Source: Proteles cristata cristata
Taxonomy: Eukaryota; Chordata; Mammalia; Carnivora; Hyaenidae
Direction: 5' to 3'
Length of the DNA: 64,000 nucleotides
NCBI GenBank assembly: GCA_017311185.1
Contig: JAESUZ010000478.1
Location: forward strand, 1 to 64,000
The notes under the pieces: generated by a model
The model's database searches: none
The model's input: only the letters and a program-made list of their open reading frames with translations
What the model was told of the DNA's origin: nothing
Translations under genes and position numbers: made by a program
In this document: positions 12,471 through 27,979 of the stretch, one piece after another
Layout of the letters: every line of letters starts with the position of its first letter
How positions within the stretch are numbered: position 1 is the stretch's first letter

Positions 12471-12525
12471 ATTCTGTCTGTGTTTTACTTGTGCTTGATA
12501 AGTAAACTGGTATCAAAGTTTTCTA

Positions 12526-12735
12526 TTTTGTTTGTTTATTTAGTTTTTTTCTGAGGGAGAAAGAGAGAAAGGGGGAGGGAAAGAGAGAGCAAGGGAGAGA
12601 AAGAATCCCAAGAAGGCACCGTGCTGTCAGCACAAAGTCCAACGCAGGGCTGGATCCCACAAACTGTAAGATGATGACCTGAACCAAAATCGAGAGTCTG
12701 ACGCTTAGCCAACTGAACCATCCAGTCACCCCTGA
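12526..12735 (-). mobile_element. SINE, antisense, 15-bp TSD
   Basis: Reverse copy with T-rich tail, GA-rich body and head complement. The perfect duplication tatcaaagttttcta lies at 12511-12525 and 12736-12750. Confidence 0.93.
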
Positions 12736-12750
12736 TATCAAAGTTTTCTA

Positions 12751-13765
12751 AACACAATCCCTGTTAGGCGTACCTCACCTCTTCTTCCAACAGCCTCCTG
12801 GCTGGGCAAATTAGAAACTGCCCCATGCTAAGCATGATAGTTTATACTAATTAACTCATGGAGAATGTATATGATATGCAACTAAATATAGTTCTGAAGG
12901 TGCTGGTGTCAGTTGTTCCCAATGAATGCAGTACACCCTGTTCAACCTGTGGAGTCTGAGCTGTTCACTACAGAAATTTCTACACTTGTTCTCCTATCCA
13001 CAATCCCTTTTCCACCTTAACACCAAATTATCTGTAATTATGCCACAACCTCCCAATTTTAGAAGGTCTTGAAGGGGACAGATGTCACCCAGAACAATTG
13101 AAAAATGATACAATACGGAAATTTCAGTTAGAGATGGTGGACCAGATATTCCCCAACTCACAAAAATGACAGTAATGGGATACTATGAAGGTATAAGTCT
13201 AATAAGACCTAGAGAGAGAAAGACAAATAAGAGTAACGTAATTGTGGGAGAAGGAAACAATGAAACTGACTTTGCACACCTGGGAAAGCTGAATCCCAAG
13301 CAATGGAAAAAACTGAAAAATAATCCAATTCACCCTAAGAAACCCCCAAAAGGGTCAGGAATTGGTAACACTGGGTACTTCTGAAAATGAGAATGAAGAT
13401 GATCATAAAAATTGATGGTTGATTGTCTAAATTTCACCAGTTAGATCCCTGGATCCCCACCTCACTGAACACAGCCAGTCAACTTCCTTACTTCCATCTT
13501 GACTAAAGATTGGGTATGCACTCTTTAGAGACAGTAAAACAATTTCTGGAGTAGGGAACCCAGGCACAACTGAAATGAGAAGTACTACACTTAAAAGAGT
13601 ATAATTCACTTAAATGAAAGTTTACATACTCAATATTGATACCTAACTCATCCTAGTCTCTTGAGATTATTGCTATTTTGATTTACTGCAGGGGAAAGAT
13701 TGAATGACTGTGAGGAATCTGATCACCCAACAGAAAAGATTAAAGATATTGACATGGAGAGTTGG
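12751..13765. other. Unassigned sequence
   Basis: I recognise no gene or confident repeat. The stretch around 13120-13400 is A-rich with short frames and could be an old LINE 5' portion, but I cannot name it. Confidence 0.45.
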
Positions 13766-13842
13766 AGGAGAGCACTTGTGAGGATGAGCAGTGGGTGTTA
13801 TATGGAAACCAACTTGACAATAAACTATTTGTAAAAAAAAAG
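13766..13842 (+). mobile_element. Very short L1 3' tip with A tail
   Basis: About 77 bases match the terminal part of the young L1 3' UTR ('gagcacttgtgaggatgagc', 'ggaaaccaacttgacaataa'), ending in an A run at 13833-13841. This is an extreme 5' truncation. Confidence 0.75.
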
Positions 13843-13875
13843 GTTGCAATAATAGTATGCATCATACCTCCATGA

Positions 13876-15771
13876 TGTTTAAGTAAGTTCCTTCTATCCC
13901 AACTTTCTCGAGAGTCTTTATTAAGAAGGGAAGCTGTATATTGACAAATGCTTTTTCTGCATCTATCGACAGGATCATAGGGTTTTTATCTTTTCTTTGT
14001 TGATGTGATGTATCACATTGATTTGCGAATGTTGAACCAGCTCTGTAACCCAGGAATGAAACCCACTTGATCTTGGTGGATCATTCTTTTTATGTGCTGT
14101 TGGATTCGATTTGCAAGGATCTTGTTAAGGATTTTTGCATCCGTATTCATCAAGGATATTGGCCTGTAGTTCTCTTTTTTTGCTGGATCTGTGTCTGGCT
14201 TGGGAAGCAGAGTGATGCTGGCTTCATAAAATGAGTCTGGAAGTTTTCCTTTGATTTCTACTTTTTGGAATAGATTGAGAAGAATGGGTATTAATTCTGT
14301 TTTAAATGTCTGGTAGAATTCCCCAGGGAAGCCATCAGGTCCAGGGCTCTTATTTGTTGGGAGATTTTGGATAACTGATTTGATTTCTTCACTAGTTATG
14401 GGTCTGTTCAGATTTTCTATCTCTTCCCATGTGAATTTTGTTAGTGAGTGTGTGTTTAGGAATTTGTCCATTTCTTCTAAGTTGTCCAATTTGTTGGCAT
14501 ATAATTTTTCATAGTATTCCCTGATAATTGCTTGTATTTCTGAGGGGTTGGCTGTAATAAGTCCATTTTCATTCATTATTTTGTCTATTTTGGTGCTCTC
14601 TCTTTTCTTTTTGAGAAGCCTGGTTAGCAGTTTGTCAATTTTGTTTATTTTTTCAAAACACCAACTCTTGGTTTCATGGATTTGTTCAATTGTTTCTTTG
14701 GTCTCTATGCTGTTTATTTCTGCTCTGATTTTTACTATTTCTCTTCTCCTACTGGATTTGGGGTGCTCTTGTTGCTCTCCCTCTAGTTCCTTTAGGTGAG
14801 CTTTAGATTTTGCACTTGCACTTTCTCTAATTTCTTGAAATAGGCCTCGAGTGCAATGTACTTTCCTCTTAGGACTGCCTTTGCCGCATCCCATAGATTT
14901 TGAATTGTTGTGTTTTCATAAAGTTTGGATTGTTGTATTTTCATGTTCATTTGTTTCCATATATTTTTTAATTTCTTCTCTAACTGCCTGATTGGCCCAT
15001 TCATTCTTTAGTAGGTTGTTCTTTCACCTCCATGTTTTTGGAGGTTTTCCAGACTTCTTCCTGTGATTGATTTCAAGTTTCAAAGCATTATGATCTGAAA
15101 GTGTGCATGGTAGGATCTCAATTCTTTTATATTTATTGAGGGCTGCTTTACGTCCCAGTATGTGATCTCTCTTGGAGAATGTGCCATGCGCACTTGAGAA
15201 GAAAGTGAATTCCCTGGCCTCAGGATGTAGAGTTCTGAATATATCTGTCAGATCCATCTGGTCCAATGTGTCATTCAAGTCCACTGTTTCTTTAGTGATT
15301 TTCTGTCTGATCGATCTATCCATTGCTGTAAGTGGAGTATTTATTCCCTACTATTAGCACATTCTTATCTATAAGCTTGTTTCTGTTTGTGATTGTTTTA
15401 TATATTTAGGTGCTCCCATATTTAGTGCGTACACATTTATAATTGTTAGTTCTTCCTGATGCATAGACCCTGTAATTATTATATAATGCCCCTCTTCATC
15501 CCTTGTTATTGACTTTGATTTAAAGTCCAGTTTGTCTGAGATAAGTATAGCTACTCCAGCTTTCTTTTGACTTCCCATAGCATGATAGATATTTCTCCAT
15601 CCCCTGACTTTTAATCTGAAGGTATCTTCCAGTCTAAAATGTGTTTCTTGTAGATAGCAAATAGATGGATTTGGGTTTTTTTATCCATTCTGCTACCCTA
15701 TGTCTTTTGTTTGGAGCATTCAGCCCATTTACATTCAGTGTTATTATTGAAATATGTGGGCTTAGAGTCAT
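13876..15771 (-). pseudogene. L1 ORF2 (endonuclease plus part of reverse transcriptase), broken
   Basis: ORF2p is the L1 endonuclease/reverse transcriptase. The start codon at 15771-15769 opens a frame containing 'LNVNGLNAP', the start of the endonuclease fold. Stops near 15630 and in the 15380-15000 region break the endonuclease part. The frame is then open for 293 codons (14894-14013), covering the inter-domain region and the start of reverse transcriptase, with '[18 protein letters not shown]' and '[20 protein letters not shown]'. The catalytic DD block, the C-terminus and the Cys-rich tail are missing because the element ends at 13876. It cannot encode a functional ORF2p. Confidence 0.88.
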
Positions 15772-15849
15772 TGTGTCCATTGTGGTATTCATGCTTGTAG
15801 TGGTGTGTCTGGTATCTTGCATTCCTTGCAACACTTTCCTCAGAGAGTC

Positions 15850-16524
15850 CCCCTCAGGATTTCGTGTAGGGCTGGTTTAGTGGTGACAAATTCTTTCAAT
15901 ATTTGTTAATTGGAAAGGCTTTTATGTCTCCTTCTATTCTGAATGACAGGCTTGCTGGATAGGCGATTCTTGGCTGCATATTTTTTCCATTCATCACATG
16001 GAAGATCTCCTGCCATTCCTTTCTGGCCTGCCAAGTTTCAGTAGATAGGTCTGTCACCACTCTGATAGGTTTCCCTTTGTATGTTAGGGCCCTTTTCTCC
16101 CTAGCTGCTTTCAAAATTCTCTCTTTCTCCTTACATTTTGCGTTTCACTATGGTATGTTGTGCAGATGATCGATTCAAGTTACGTCTGAGGGGATTTCTC
16201 TGCGCCTCTTGAATTTCAACGTCTACTTTCCTCTCCAGGTTGGGGAAGTTGTCTGCTATAATTTGTTCCAGGACTCCTTCAGCACATTTCCCTCTCTCTT
16301 CCTCTTCTGGGATTCCTATGATACGGATCTTGTTCCGTTTGATTGTATAGCTGAGCTCTCGAACTCTTCTTTCATGTTCCTGGATCAATTTATCTCTCTT
16401 TTTCTCAGTTTCTTCTTTTTCTATAATGGTGTCTTCTAACTCACTTATTCTCCTTTCTGCCTCTTCAGTCCGTGCATTGGATGCCTCTAGTTTATTATGT
16501 ATCTCATTTAACCCATTTTTAAAA
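15850..16524 (-). pseudogene. L1 ORF1, 3' part (coiled coil, RRM-like and C-terminal domains)
   Basis: ORF1p is the L1 RNA-binding chaperone. This part lies downstream of the HNRNPA1 insertion. It carries a charged heptad-rich segment ('EEAERRISELEDTIIEKEET', coiled coil), then the RRM-like part ('IRIIGIPEEEERGK') and the C-terminal part ('ETWQARKEWQEIF'). The first portion is open to 16131. A small disruption follows at the segment that should read on from 'SSAQHTIVK', and the frame resumes at 16114. The matching 5' part is at 18492-18287. Confidence 0.85.
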
Positions 16525-16541
16525 TCACCATAACTATTTTT
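16525..16541. repeat. Target-site duplication, 3' side of the HNRNPA1 retrocopy
   Basis: The 17 bases tcaccataactattttt are identical to 18287-18303. Read on the minus strand the site is preceded by TT and begins AAAAA, the L1 endonuclease TT/AAAA preference. Confidence 0.95.
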
Positions 16542-19943
<3,402 letters not shown>

Positions 19944-20244
19944 ATTGAAACTTTTCTACAGAAAACTTTTGCAAGTCTTACATTTACATTATATGAACAT
20001 TTTCATTTGCAAAAACAAGTTTTACATTTTTAAAAAACAAAAGGTAAACAACATTGAGTTAGACAACACATGTATACATACAGCCGTATGTGGGTCACCT
20101 TCCCTTGGGATTTATCACAGGAAATTTTATTTAGAAACTGCTCAGCAAGCACAGTTCTAATATTCCATTTGGAATACTGCCTCTTGAAGGTCACTGCACC
20201 CAGGGACTCTAAGGGAAAGAATTCAGCTCTCGTCATATCCCTCT
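19944..20244. other. Unassigned sequence between two L1s
   Basis: About 300 bases with no recognised feature, flanking the 5' end of the L1 on one side and the poly-T of the next L1 on the other. Confidence 0.5.
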
Positions 20245-20249
20245 CTATT

Positions 20250-20948
20250 TTTTTTTTTTTACAAATAGTTTATTGTCAAATTAGTTTCCACATAACACCC
20301 AGTGCTCATCCCCACAAGTGTCCTCCTCCATGCCCACCCCTCCTCCCCCCACATCCACCAGTCCTCAGTTTTTGTCAGCATTCAAGAGTCTCTCATGGTT
20401 TGCCTCTCCCCTTTCCCCCACCATTTCCGCCCTTCTTCTCCCCCTTGGTCCTCTGTTGAGCTCCTCCTAATCCTCCTATACGTGCACACATATGATATTT
20501 GTCCTTCTCTGCCTGACTTATTTCGCTCAGCATAACACCCTCAAGGTCCATCCATGTTGCTACACATGGCCAGATTTCATTGTTTCTCATTGCCATGTAG
20601 TATTCCATGGTATGGATAAATCACATCTTCTTGAACCATTCATCTGTTGATGGACACTTAGGCTCTTTCCAGGTTTTAGCTATTGTGGAGAGTGCTGCTA
20701 TGAACATTGGGGCACATGTGCTCCTATGCATCAGCATTTCTGTATCCCTTGGGTAAATTCCTAGCAGTGCTATTGCTGGGTCATAGGGAGTTCTATTGTT
20801 AGTTTCCTTAGGAACCTCCACACTGTTTTCCAGAGGGGCTGTACCAGTTTACATTCCCACCAACAGTGTAGGAGGGTGCCCGTTTCTCCACATCCTCGCC
20901 AGCATCTAGAGATACCACCTCACACCAGTCAGAGTGGCTAAAATGAGC
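20250..20948 (-). mobile_element. 5'-truncated L1 (3' 0.7 kb) with TSD
   Basis: It starts at a poly-T (the A tail in sense), then the 3' UTR complement ('tttattgtcaaattagtttc'), and continues into the last part of ORF2 to about 20945 ('cagagtggctaaaatgagc'). The flanks share 'atccctctct' on both sides (about 20238-20247 and 20951-20960). The ORF2 tail is broken, with a 66-codon piece at 20821-20621. Confidence 0.85.
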
Positions 20949-20960
20949 AAATCCCTCTCT

Positions 20961-21313
20961 TTTTAAGAGAATATTTCAAATACCATTGCAGCTCATGCTG
21001 AGTTCATCTTAATTTCTTTGTGTGATTTTTTTTGTAACAATCTGAATGATAGAAATGGACTTTTTTGGCTCAAATTTAAGGCATGTTTAGATTTAGGTAG
21101 AGTTGAATATGACTCCATAGTTCCATTATCATGGAAAATTCCCCCAAAGATAATCATTATAAATACTGCTTCCATTAGGTACAATTGTTGCAAGGAGTAG
21201 TATTCAAGGAAGCACATTCAAAAAATCTTAAATAATTTAAAAATATTTTACATGTTTATCTTATGTTCCTTTCAGAACATGAAATAGAATAGAATTTATA
21301 CATATCAGCAATA
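20961..21313. other. Unassigned sequence
   Basis: AT-rich, with no recognised gene or repeat. Confidence 0.45.
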
Positions 21314-21347
21314 TTTTAAAAAATTTAAGTTTATTTATTTATTTTGA

Positions 21348-21379
<32 letters not shown>

Positions 21380-21519
21380 ATGAGTGGGGTAGGGGCAAGC
21401 AGGCCCCATGCTGTCAGTGCAGAGCCCAAGGCGGGGCTCAGACTAACCAACCGTAGGATCATGACCTGAGCCCAGATCAAGAGTCGGACACTCAACCGGC
21501 TGAACCACCCAGGCACCCC
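21314..21519 (-). mobile_element. SINE, antisense
   Basis: It has a T-rich tail complement, a (GA)n run at 21350-21380, and the head complement ending 'ccacccaggcacccc'. No convincing target-site duplication was seen. Confidence 0.9.
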
Positions 21520-22139
21520 ACCTGCAATCCTTTTTATAACCTCTCTCTTCTTTTCAATTTTATTACATACCCCACCCTAACATGTCTGGAGCCTTTCATC
21601 TGCAAAAATACCTTCAAATAATGTTGTTTCCTCCCATTTTTCTCCCCAATATTTTCTTATTCTTTATTATGTAGGTTAGTTTAGCTTCTCTCTTTTTACA
21701 TACTTTATCTTTTTTGCTGGTCTTTGAGATATTGTTTTCCTCAGTTTATTTTTCTATTTCTACATTGCAGAAGGTCTAAGAACTTACCTGGTAGGGAATT
21801 GGTCTCCTGGTTGGGGCTGCTAAAGTGGAAAGATTCAATCTCTTTACTTCCTTTAGGGAGAGAGAAGAAATTGAGAAACTTGATACCGTAATAACTTTTT
21901 GTCCCTTACCTAGGCAAGAAGAGCAAAAATATCCAGGGACCAACCCCCAGTGCAATTCAAATACTTCCACCTGGCAATCTCTTTCTCTCATGGGGCTGCT
22001 TTTAACAGGCCAAACTTTCAGAAAAATTTGCCTATATTACTCTTTAAAAATTATTTGTTAGGTTTTGAAATGCAGAAAAATATTAAGAAGAAACAGAAGA
22101 CCCATAACCCAATGCCCACATAAATTTTCAATGACAGTA
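21520..22139. other. Unassigned sequence
   Basis: AT-rich DNA with no recognised gene. Short frames on both strands have no family resemblance. Confidence 0.5.
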
Positions 22140-22652
22140 TTTTTTCTTTTTTTGACTGGGAAAATAACTTTGTTTTGTTTTGAGGTGTGGGAAGAGGTCT
22201 AGTCTCAGAACTTCTGGAACTGCTTTTTGGTGCCAGAAGCTTTAGTGACCTTGAGCATGTTGAAGCTCACAGTTTCTCTGAAGGGCTGTCACTGACCCAC
22301 TGTGACAATGTTGCCAATATTGACATTCCTGAAGCAGGGGGACAGGTGCACAGATATGGTCTTGTGGCATTTCTCGAAACAGTTATATTTTTGGATGTGG
22401 AGGTAATCTTGGCAGATGACAATGGTCCTCTGAATCTTCACTCTGGTCACCACACCATAGAGAATGTACCCTTGGATGGAGACATTACAAGGAAAGGAGC
22501 ATTTCTTGTCAATGGCATCTTGATCCCAGACCACTGGCTTTGTAGTATTGTGAGAGCCTCTACTTGCAAGTTTCTCCAAGCAGGCTCCTCTTCTTATTTT
22601 GATAGATTATTAGCTGTTTTTGTTATGCATGTTAACTGTGAATGTCTGCCAT
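22140..22652 (-). pseudogene. RPS11 pseudogene: RPS11 (ribosomal protein uS17) processed pseudogene
   Basis: RPS11 encodes a 158-residue protein of the small ribosomal subunit. The minus strand from ATG at 22652 to the normal stop at 22207-22205 follows the RPS11 coding sequence without introns, then has a short 3' UTR and an A-rich tail (22155-22141). Recognisable segments include 'QRTIVI' and 'YLH', 'MSVHLSPCF'-like text (here ISVHLSPCF) and 'IVTVG'. The N-terminal quarter is disrupted: the frame is lost right after the first few codons ('ATGGCAGACATTCACAGTTAA'). The surviving open stretch, 22579-22289, has many substitutions, including C for R in 'ICQDYLH'. It is a dead, fairly old retrocopy with no clear target-site duplication. 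Confidence 0.9.
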
Positions 22653-22919
22653 CTTCATTGCCACCCAAAGATAGTACTTTTAATAATAAAATAAATATAT
22701 GCATATGGTGAGAAAAATTCAAACAAAATAGAAAGATAAAAAGAAATGTTTTCCTTCACCATCTTGCTCCCCAGGTTTTCTCCTCAAAGGTAAAGGAACT
22801 GACAACAATTTCTTATTTATTCTTCCAGAAATGTATTAATGAAACATGTTAATGCATATGCTACCATGTGTTTACTGCATAGTATTATCTTAAAAGCTTC
22901 AGACAATAATACAGTCTGA

Positions 22920-23290
22920 AATTTTTTTTCCTAAATCAAGGTGATAAAAGAAAACTAGTGACAATGTTTAGCTGTATCTGAACCTTGTGCTCTTGGAGAT
23001 CAGAGATGGTTGAATAATCCCCCTATCCTTTTGTGATCTGAGAAATGGCTAACCACTAAGGACCATGCTGCCCTTGTGTATTCCCCTCCATTCTTCCTCA
23101 TAACTTAGACAAAATTTGCTGTCCACCTTTCCTCATAGCTCCCTAGTTTATCTGCCTCTATAAAACCCAGGCCCCTGTCCTTTTCTTTGAGACATTCTTC
23201 CACAGAAATGAACACTTCCTTATTACAATAGCCTAATTAACTAATCTCTTTAATTGTCAAATGCCTTTGTCTTTCACATTAATGTCAAAG
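22920..23290 (+). repeat. Possible solo LTR or similar promoter-like repeat (uncertain)
   Basis: The text 'gcctctataaaacccaggcccctgtc' (about 23153-23178) resembles the TATA region and U3/R transition of retroviral LTRs. It follows a stretch with 'gaccatgctgcccttgtgt'. I could not define TG...CA ends or a target-site duplication, so this stays tentative. Confidence 0.25.
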
Positions 23291-24555
23291 AAAAATTATT
23301 CCAACACTTGTTAAAAGATGGTAAGGAAGATTTTATTCAAGTGCCTATTGCATTGGTAGTGGGAGTCAGGCAGTGTGTAGAAAATTACTATAAGAAAGCA
23401 TCAGAAGTAAAGGAAGATTGTGATTTGACAGGATTCCTGCTGGTGAAAGGCTAATGTGGTCAGATACTAAGGGTGGAATATAAAGAATTTAATCATATAT
23501 GAAGAATAATCATATATTGAATATGGAGATTCTTTTAAAACCAATTTAGGAGGGTTTTTGCTAAAATTGGGCAATGCAAAGATGAACATATAAGTTCAAA
23601 GGTTGAAGTTTCAGAGGAACCTGACTAAAAGTTAGGTCATGGAAAGAGCTTTTGTTACTAATAATTGAGGAATTTTGCTTTCTTTCCATAAGGAAAGATT
23701 AATCCTCAACATTAGGCTAAAATCTGTGTGTGACTTTTACTCTTGAATCTTCCCAATTTCCAACTTTAAAACACAAAAAAGTCAGGTGCTGGGGAATCCT
23801 TTGGGTTCCTGACCAAGGCTTTCAAATATCTAAAGATGCATTATTAACATATTTTAACACTATCATTTATCTATAATAGGTCTCTAGAAAAGGTTACTGA
23901 TCAGGAAGTCCAATATCTCTCAGCAAAGAGTAATAAAACTTACCAGTATTTTTATAGGCTTTTCTCTACAATTTACCTCCACTTTCTTTTTAGTTTTATT
24001 CCTACAACCTTGAGAACCAATCCTTCAGTGATTCCCTTTTCCATCATTTATTCTCTTCTTATTGGGATGACAATGAAAGTTTACGTAGGGAAACAGAAAG
24101 AGCACAGGGATAGGAGCCTAATGCAAGTTTCAGTACTTCTCTAGATGCCAACACAAATGTAGAGGACTGAATTATCCAGAAATGGAAGTTGACAAGTTTA
24201 TCTGTTGTCGCACAGTAACATAAATAAGAGGTCTCATTGCAATAACATTCTAAGCTATCTCATTACTTCTGTCCTTGCCTACAAACAGTCCATTCTGGGC
24301 ACAGTCACCTGAGAAATCCAGTTAATGACTAGATGATGTAATTTTCCTCCTCTCCCAGAATTGCAGTGGCTTTCCACCTCACTAAATAAAAGCCAACTTC
24401 CTTACCATGGCTTCCACTGCAATATATAATCAGACTCACCAGTTCTCTGCCATCATCTCTTAAAATTCTAAGTACCTCACATTTGTTGCAGGAACATTAG
24501 TCTTCTTGTTCTTCTTCAAACATGTCTCAGGAAAATATAACTGTTGTTCTTCCTA
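23291..24555. other. Unassigned sequence
   Basis: No recognised gene. The 66-codon frame at 23254-23454 has no family resemblance. The sequence looks like ordinary intergenic or intronic DNA. Confidence 0.5.
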
Positions 24556-24559
24556 CCTG

Positions 24560-24875
24560 ACCATCTTCTCGAAGATAATCATATGGCCTGTTCCCTGAAT
24601 TTTCTCCAGTTCTTTCTCAAATGTCATTTCCTCAAAGAGGCAGGAATTAATGGCCAAATATAGAGATAGATAGATACCCACACTATGTTTCTTGGAACAT
24701 ATTATATATATTCTTATTGATTTATTTAGTATTTGTTTTCTTCTATAAGAATGTAAGATCTTTGTGGGAAGAAAATTTCATCTATTTTCTTTTCATTGCT
24801 GTATTCTGTACCTGGAATGGTGTCTGCCACATGCCAAGCAATCAATAAAAACATGTTGAGTGAATAATAATGGAG
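24560..24875 (+). mobile_element. L2 LINE 3' end
   Basis: Typical L2 3' text: 'tttctcaaatgtcatttcctc', then 'aagaatgtaagatctttgtggg', then 'ctggaatggtgtctgccacatg' and 'caatcaataaaaacatgttgagtgaat'. Confidence 0.75.
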
Positions 24876-26125
24876 GATTAGTATTCTATGGTATCTTCTC
24901 TAAATATCCAAACTTACCTTTATAATTCATTAGGAGTAGCCGTGTGTCTTCTGAAACAAGGGCAAGAGCCCTGTGTTCTCTGGGTATCACTTCCAAACTC
25001 TGAAAAAGAAGGGGCTTGATGCAGCACACTTGTACTTTCTCCCTCACTAATGGTTAGTCAGGGGTGGGTCTCATTATGAGGAAATAAAGAAAAGTAGCAC
25101 CCTGGGCCCAAAAGTAGTGAGGTCGACTGTTTTCCATGGGTACAGGCCCCACATCAGGGCCAGTGGAGAAAAGGGAGAACTTACACATGGATGGAAAGCC
25201 TGGAGTAGGAAAGGCGCAAGGGACAAGAGGGCCCTTCCCTCTGTGATCCAAGAAAACATGAGGCTCCTTAATAGCTCAGCACTTGCAAAACAGCCTGGAA
25301 GCAAAAAGACTCAGAAACCAAACAATAGGAATGACGAGGCAGCTGAAACAAGGCATTTCCTTATATTTTGTTCCCTGAAAGTGTCACTTAAACGTCTCTA
25401 CATGTCATTGGGCTCAGTAAATATAGAATCCACAGGACACGTTCCCTACCTTCACCACCACCCCCTGCTTCCTGTGCCACTTCCTGCCACACGCATAGGA
25501 GAAGAGCACCAAGGAGGGAGAAAAAGGGCAGCCTTGCTCAGTGCCCTTGCTCAGGTGCCCTTTATATTAATTGTCAAGATCAATAGAAGCTAAATCACAA
25601 ACACAGGTTTGAAGAAGAAAACAACTTGGCCCTCCGAATGAGTAGGGGAAATTTGTTTTTCAGAACATTTAACTTCTGACATGTTATGAGTCCCCACAAC
25701 CCACACTTCACATCACCACAACCAACAAGGAAAAGGGGGCCAAGTTCATATGCAATTTCTGTTCAGAAGAGCCACTGAACACTCAACAGTGATTTTTGAG
25801 GATCCCAGTCATTACTTCAAGAACCTCTGTCTATAGAAGGGGAGCCTCACCTCTCCTCCAAGCCCCAGAAGTTGCCCACTTCTTGCTGAAATAACGAAAA
25901 GTTCCCGAGGGTCATCCACATCCATGACTATGCCTGCCTGACCTGAAGAAGGGAGACCAATTGCTCCCCCTGGCTACCTTCCTAACCAACCAGAACTGAG
26001 AAATGGGCACAGCCAGGACAGTGCCTGTAGCACAGGACTACTCCTGAGACCCTGAGATGGGCTCCATTGGGTTCCCACAGCCCCTGGCTTCCTTTAGCCT
26101 GGGGTTAATTCCCTGGGGTGGAATC
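24876..26125. other. Unassigned low-repeat sequence
   Basis: Mixed-composition DNA without recognised repeats. A 158-codon frame (25117-25593, plus) is the longest here, but it shows no known domain and I do not call it a gene. Confidence 0.5.
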
Positions 26126-26129
26126 TTCT

Positions 26130-26245
26130 CTTGAGCACTTGCCTGCCTAGCTAGGTTGCAAACTCTGAGAGGGCAGGGACCACATCCCGCTTGTTCACAG
26201 TTTGGTTCCCAGTAACTTGGTCACTACTTGTTGAATAAATAAAGT
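26130..26245 (+). mobile_element. L2 LINE 3' end, short
   Basis: 'gagagggcagggaccacatcc' followed by 'cttgttgaataaataaa' matches the L2 terminal region. Confidence 0.65.
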
Positions 26246-26414
26246 AGCTGGGAGACTCAGTGGCTCCTGGTGGGGGGGTCAAGGTAGACCCCAAGGTAGG
26301 GGGTCAGGTGCTTGGTAGCCAGACATATTTGTGACCTCTTCTCCCGTGGCATGGGTGTATGTGTGTGCGTCCCCCCAGGAGAACCTGGGAGCTCCCTGAT
26401 GGTGGGTTTCATAA

Positions 26415-26500
26415 ACTGGTTTTAGTTTAGTTTTGTGACCTTGGGCAAGTCCCTGTTTCCTTGTCTGGAAAATGGGGAAGTTGGGCTACATGGAGGGCAA
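26415..26500 (+). mobile_element. MIR fragment
   Basis: The MIR core is readable: 'gtgaccttgggcaagtccct', then 'gtctggaaaatgggga'. Confidence 0.75.
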
Positions 26501-26869
26501 GGAGCTGATCAGTGTCACAACTGTTCATCTCCATGATGTCTGAACACTGCTGCCTTCTGAATACTACTGTGACTGGGAGGAGGGAATGCAGGGCTCCAGC
26601 CCCACTCTCCCACCATTGTGACTTCCATTGTGCATTCTATTCTATACAAATGCCTGTTACCCACCCAGGTACTCCTGGGACAATGAACATGCTTATCCAG
26701 GCATGGGTCTTGGCCGGGGGAAACAAGGCTCAAGACAGTAGGAAACATGCAGGAAGACCCTCCTGACTGTAAAGATAGTTAAGAACAGTAACCATTTACG
26801 GAGGAATGTTATGGGTCTCACTTTCCTGGAGGTCATAGAAATGTGGAAGTTAGTGGGCCCCTACGAATC

Positions 26870-27010
26870 ATCTGGTCCAACCCTTTCATTGTATAGATAA
26901 GGAAACTGGGACCCACAGGGAGGAAATTGCCTGTGCAGGGTCACCGAGCAGCATGATGAAAGAGCAGAGACCCACACCTGCCGTCAGGGCTCTCCAGCCA
27001 GAGCACATTT
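26870..27010 (-). mobile_element. MIR fragment, antisense
   Basis: 'cattgtatagataaggaaactg' followed by 'tgcagggtcaccgagcagc' is the complement of the MIR core. Confidence 0.7.
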
Positions 27011-27612
27011 CATTGCTCCAAGATGAGAGGGCTCCTTCAGCCACAACACAACCCAGCCAATTCTCTGGAGTGTCTTTGCTGCACAGAGGAGGGCTTCCTG
27101 ATGCCTTCAGAGGATGAATGGTCTATAAAAGGGAGAGGTGAGGCCAAATAACCCTGTCTTCAGGATGCCTGGCTACTCCCTGGGCACTCCCTTACTTCTT
27201 CTGAGGACAAGAGAGACCACTTTCACTCTGCAGTGTCTGATGGCTGCTCCTTCCGGGGGTCCCAGAACTCTCCTCCCAAAGACTCAACTGTATTTCCAGC
27301 ACAGCCACTCTCCAGAAGGCCCCTGACTCAGGCAGTCAGTGAGTAGGCCCCCCTTCAGAGAGCACGTTCCAAATGCTTCTGGGTAAGCCTTAGGTGGGGT
27401 GGGTCACCAATATCCAGAGCCAAGGTCCTTGCACTCAGGGAGCTTATGAGTGAGTGGGAGACTGAGGCACATGCACCCAAAGGTAGATACTTGGGAGGAA
27501 AGAAATGGGCCAGGGCAGTGAGAAGAGGTGGGATTGCATGGGTCTTTCTTTCACAGATGTTGGGTAGGACCTGGACTAAGGGGAGGTCAGGAGGGGCCCT
27601 CCCTAACCCCTC
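27011..27612. other. Unassigned sequence
   Basis: No recognised gene or repeat. A TATA-like 'tataaaaggg' occurs at about 27124, without supporting promoter context. Confidence 0.45.
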
Positions 27613-27666
27613 ATTTAAAAAAAAATATATTTCTTTAAAAAAATTTTGTAAATGCTTGATTTATTT

Positions 27667-27709
<43 letters not shown>

Positions 27710-27886
27710 CAGTGACAGCCTGAGCAGGGGAGGATCAGAGAGAGAGGCAGACACAGAAACTGAAGACAGGCTCCAGGTTCCGAGCTGTCAGCGCAGAGCC
27801 TGACATGTGACTCAAACCCATGAACCCTGATATCATGACCTGAGCCGAAGCTGGATGCTCAACCGACTGAGCCATCCAGGCGCCCC
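27613..27886 (-). mobile_element. SINE, antisense, with (GA)n expansion
   Basis: It has a T-rich tail complement, a pure (GA)n run of about 36 bases (27669-27704), and a head complement ending 'ccatccaggcgcccc'. The flanks 'tccctaacccct' and 'tccctaactcct' form a near-perfect duplication. Confidence 0.93.
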
Positions 27887-27979
27887 TTCCCTAACTCCTT
27901 CTAAAAGCCTTCTCTTACCTCTTTGGAGGCAGGACAGGTTAGGGGTGGGGGCAGACAGAGTATATGGTTGCCAGGACAC

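Noticed and set aside
22187..22711. 174-codon plus-strand open frame
   Set aside because: It is the antisense of the RPS11 pseudogene, a shadow frame.
25117..25593. 158-codon plus-strand open frame
   Set aside because: No recognisable domain, no exon-intron or promoter context, and overlapping frames on the other strand. It is compatible with chance in mixed-composition DNA.
27120..27326. TATA-like 'tataaaaggg' with a short frame downstream
   Set aside because: The frame lacks an ATG start and has no family match. A lone TATA-like string is expected by chance in 64 kb.
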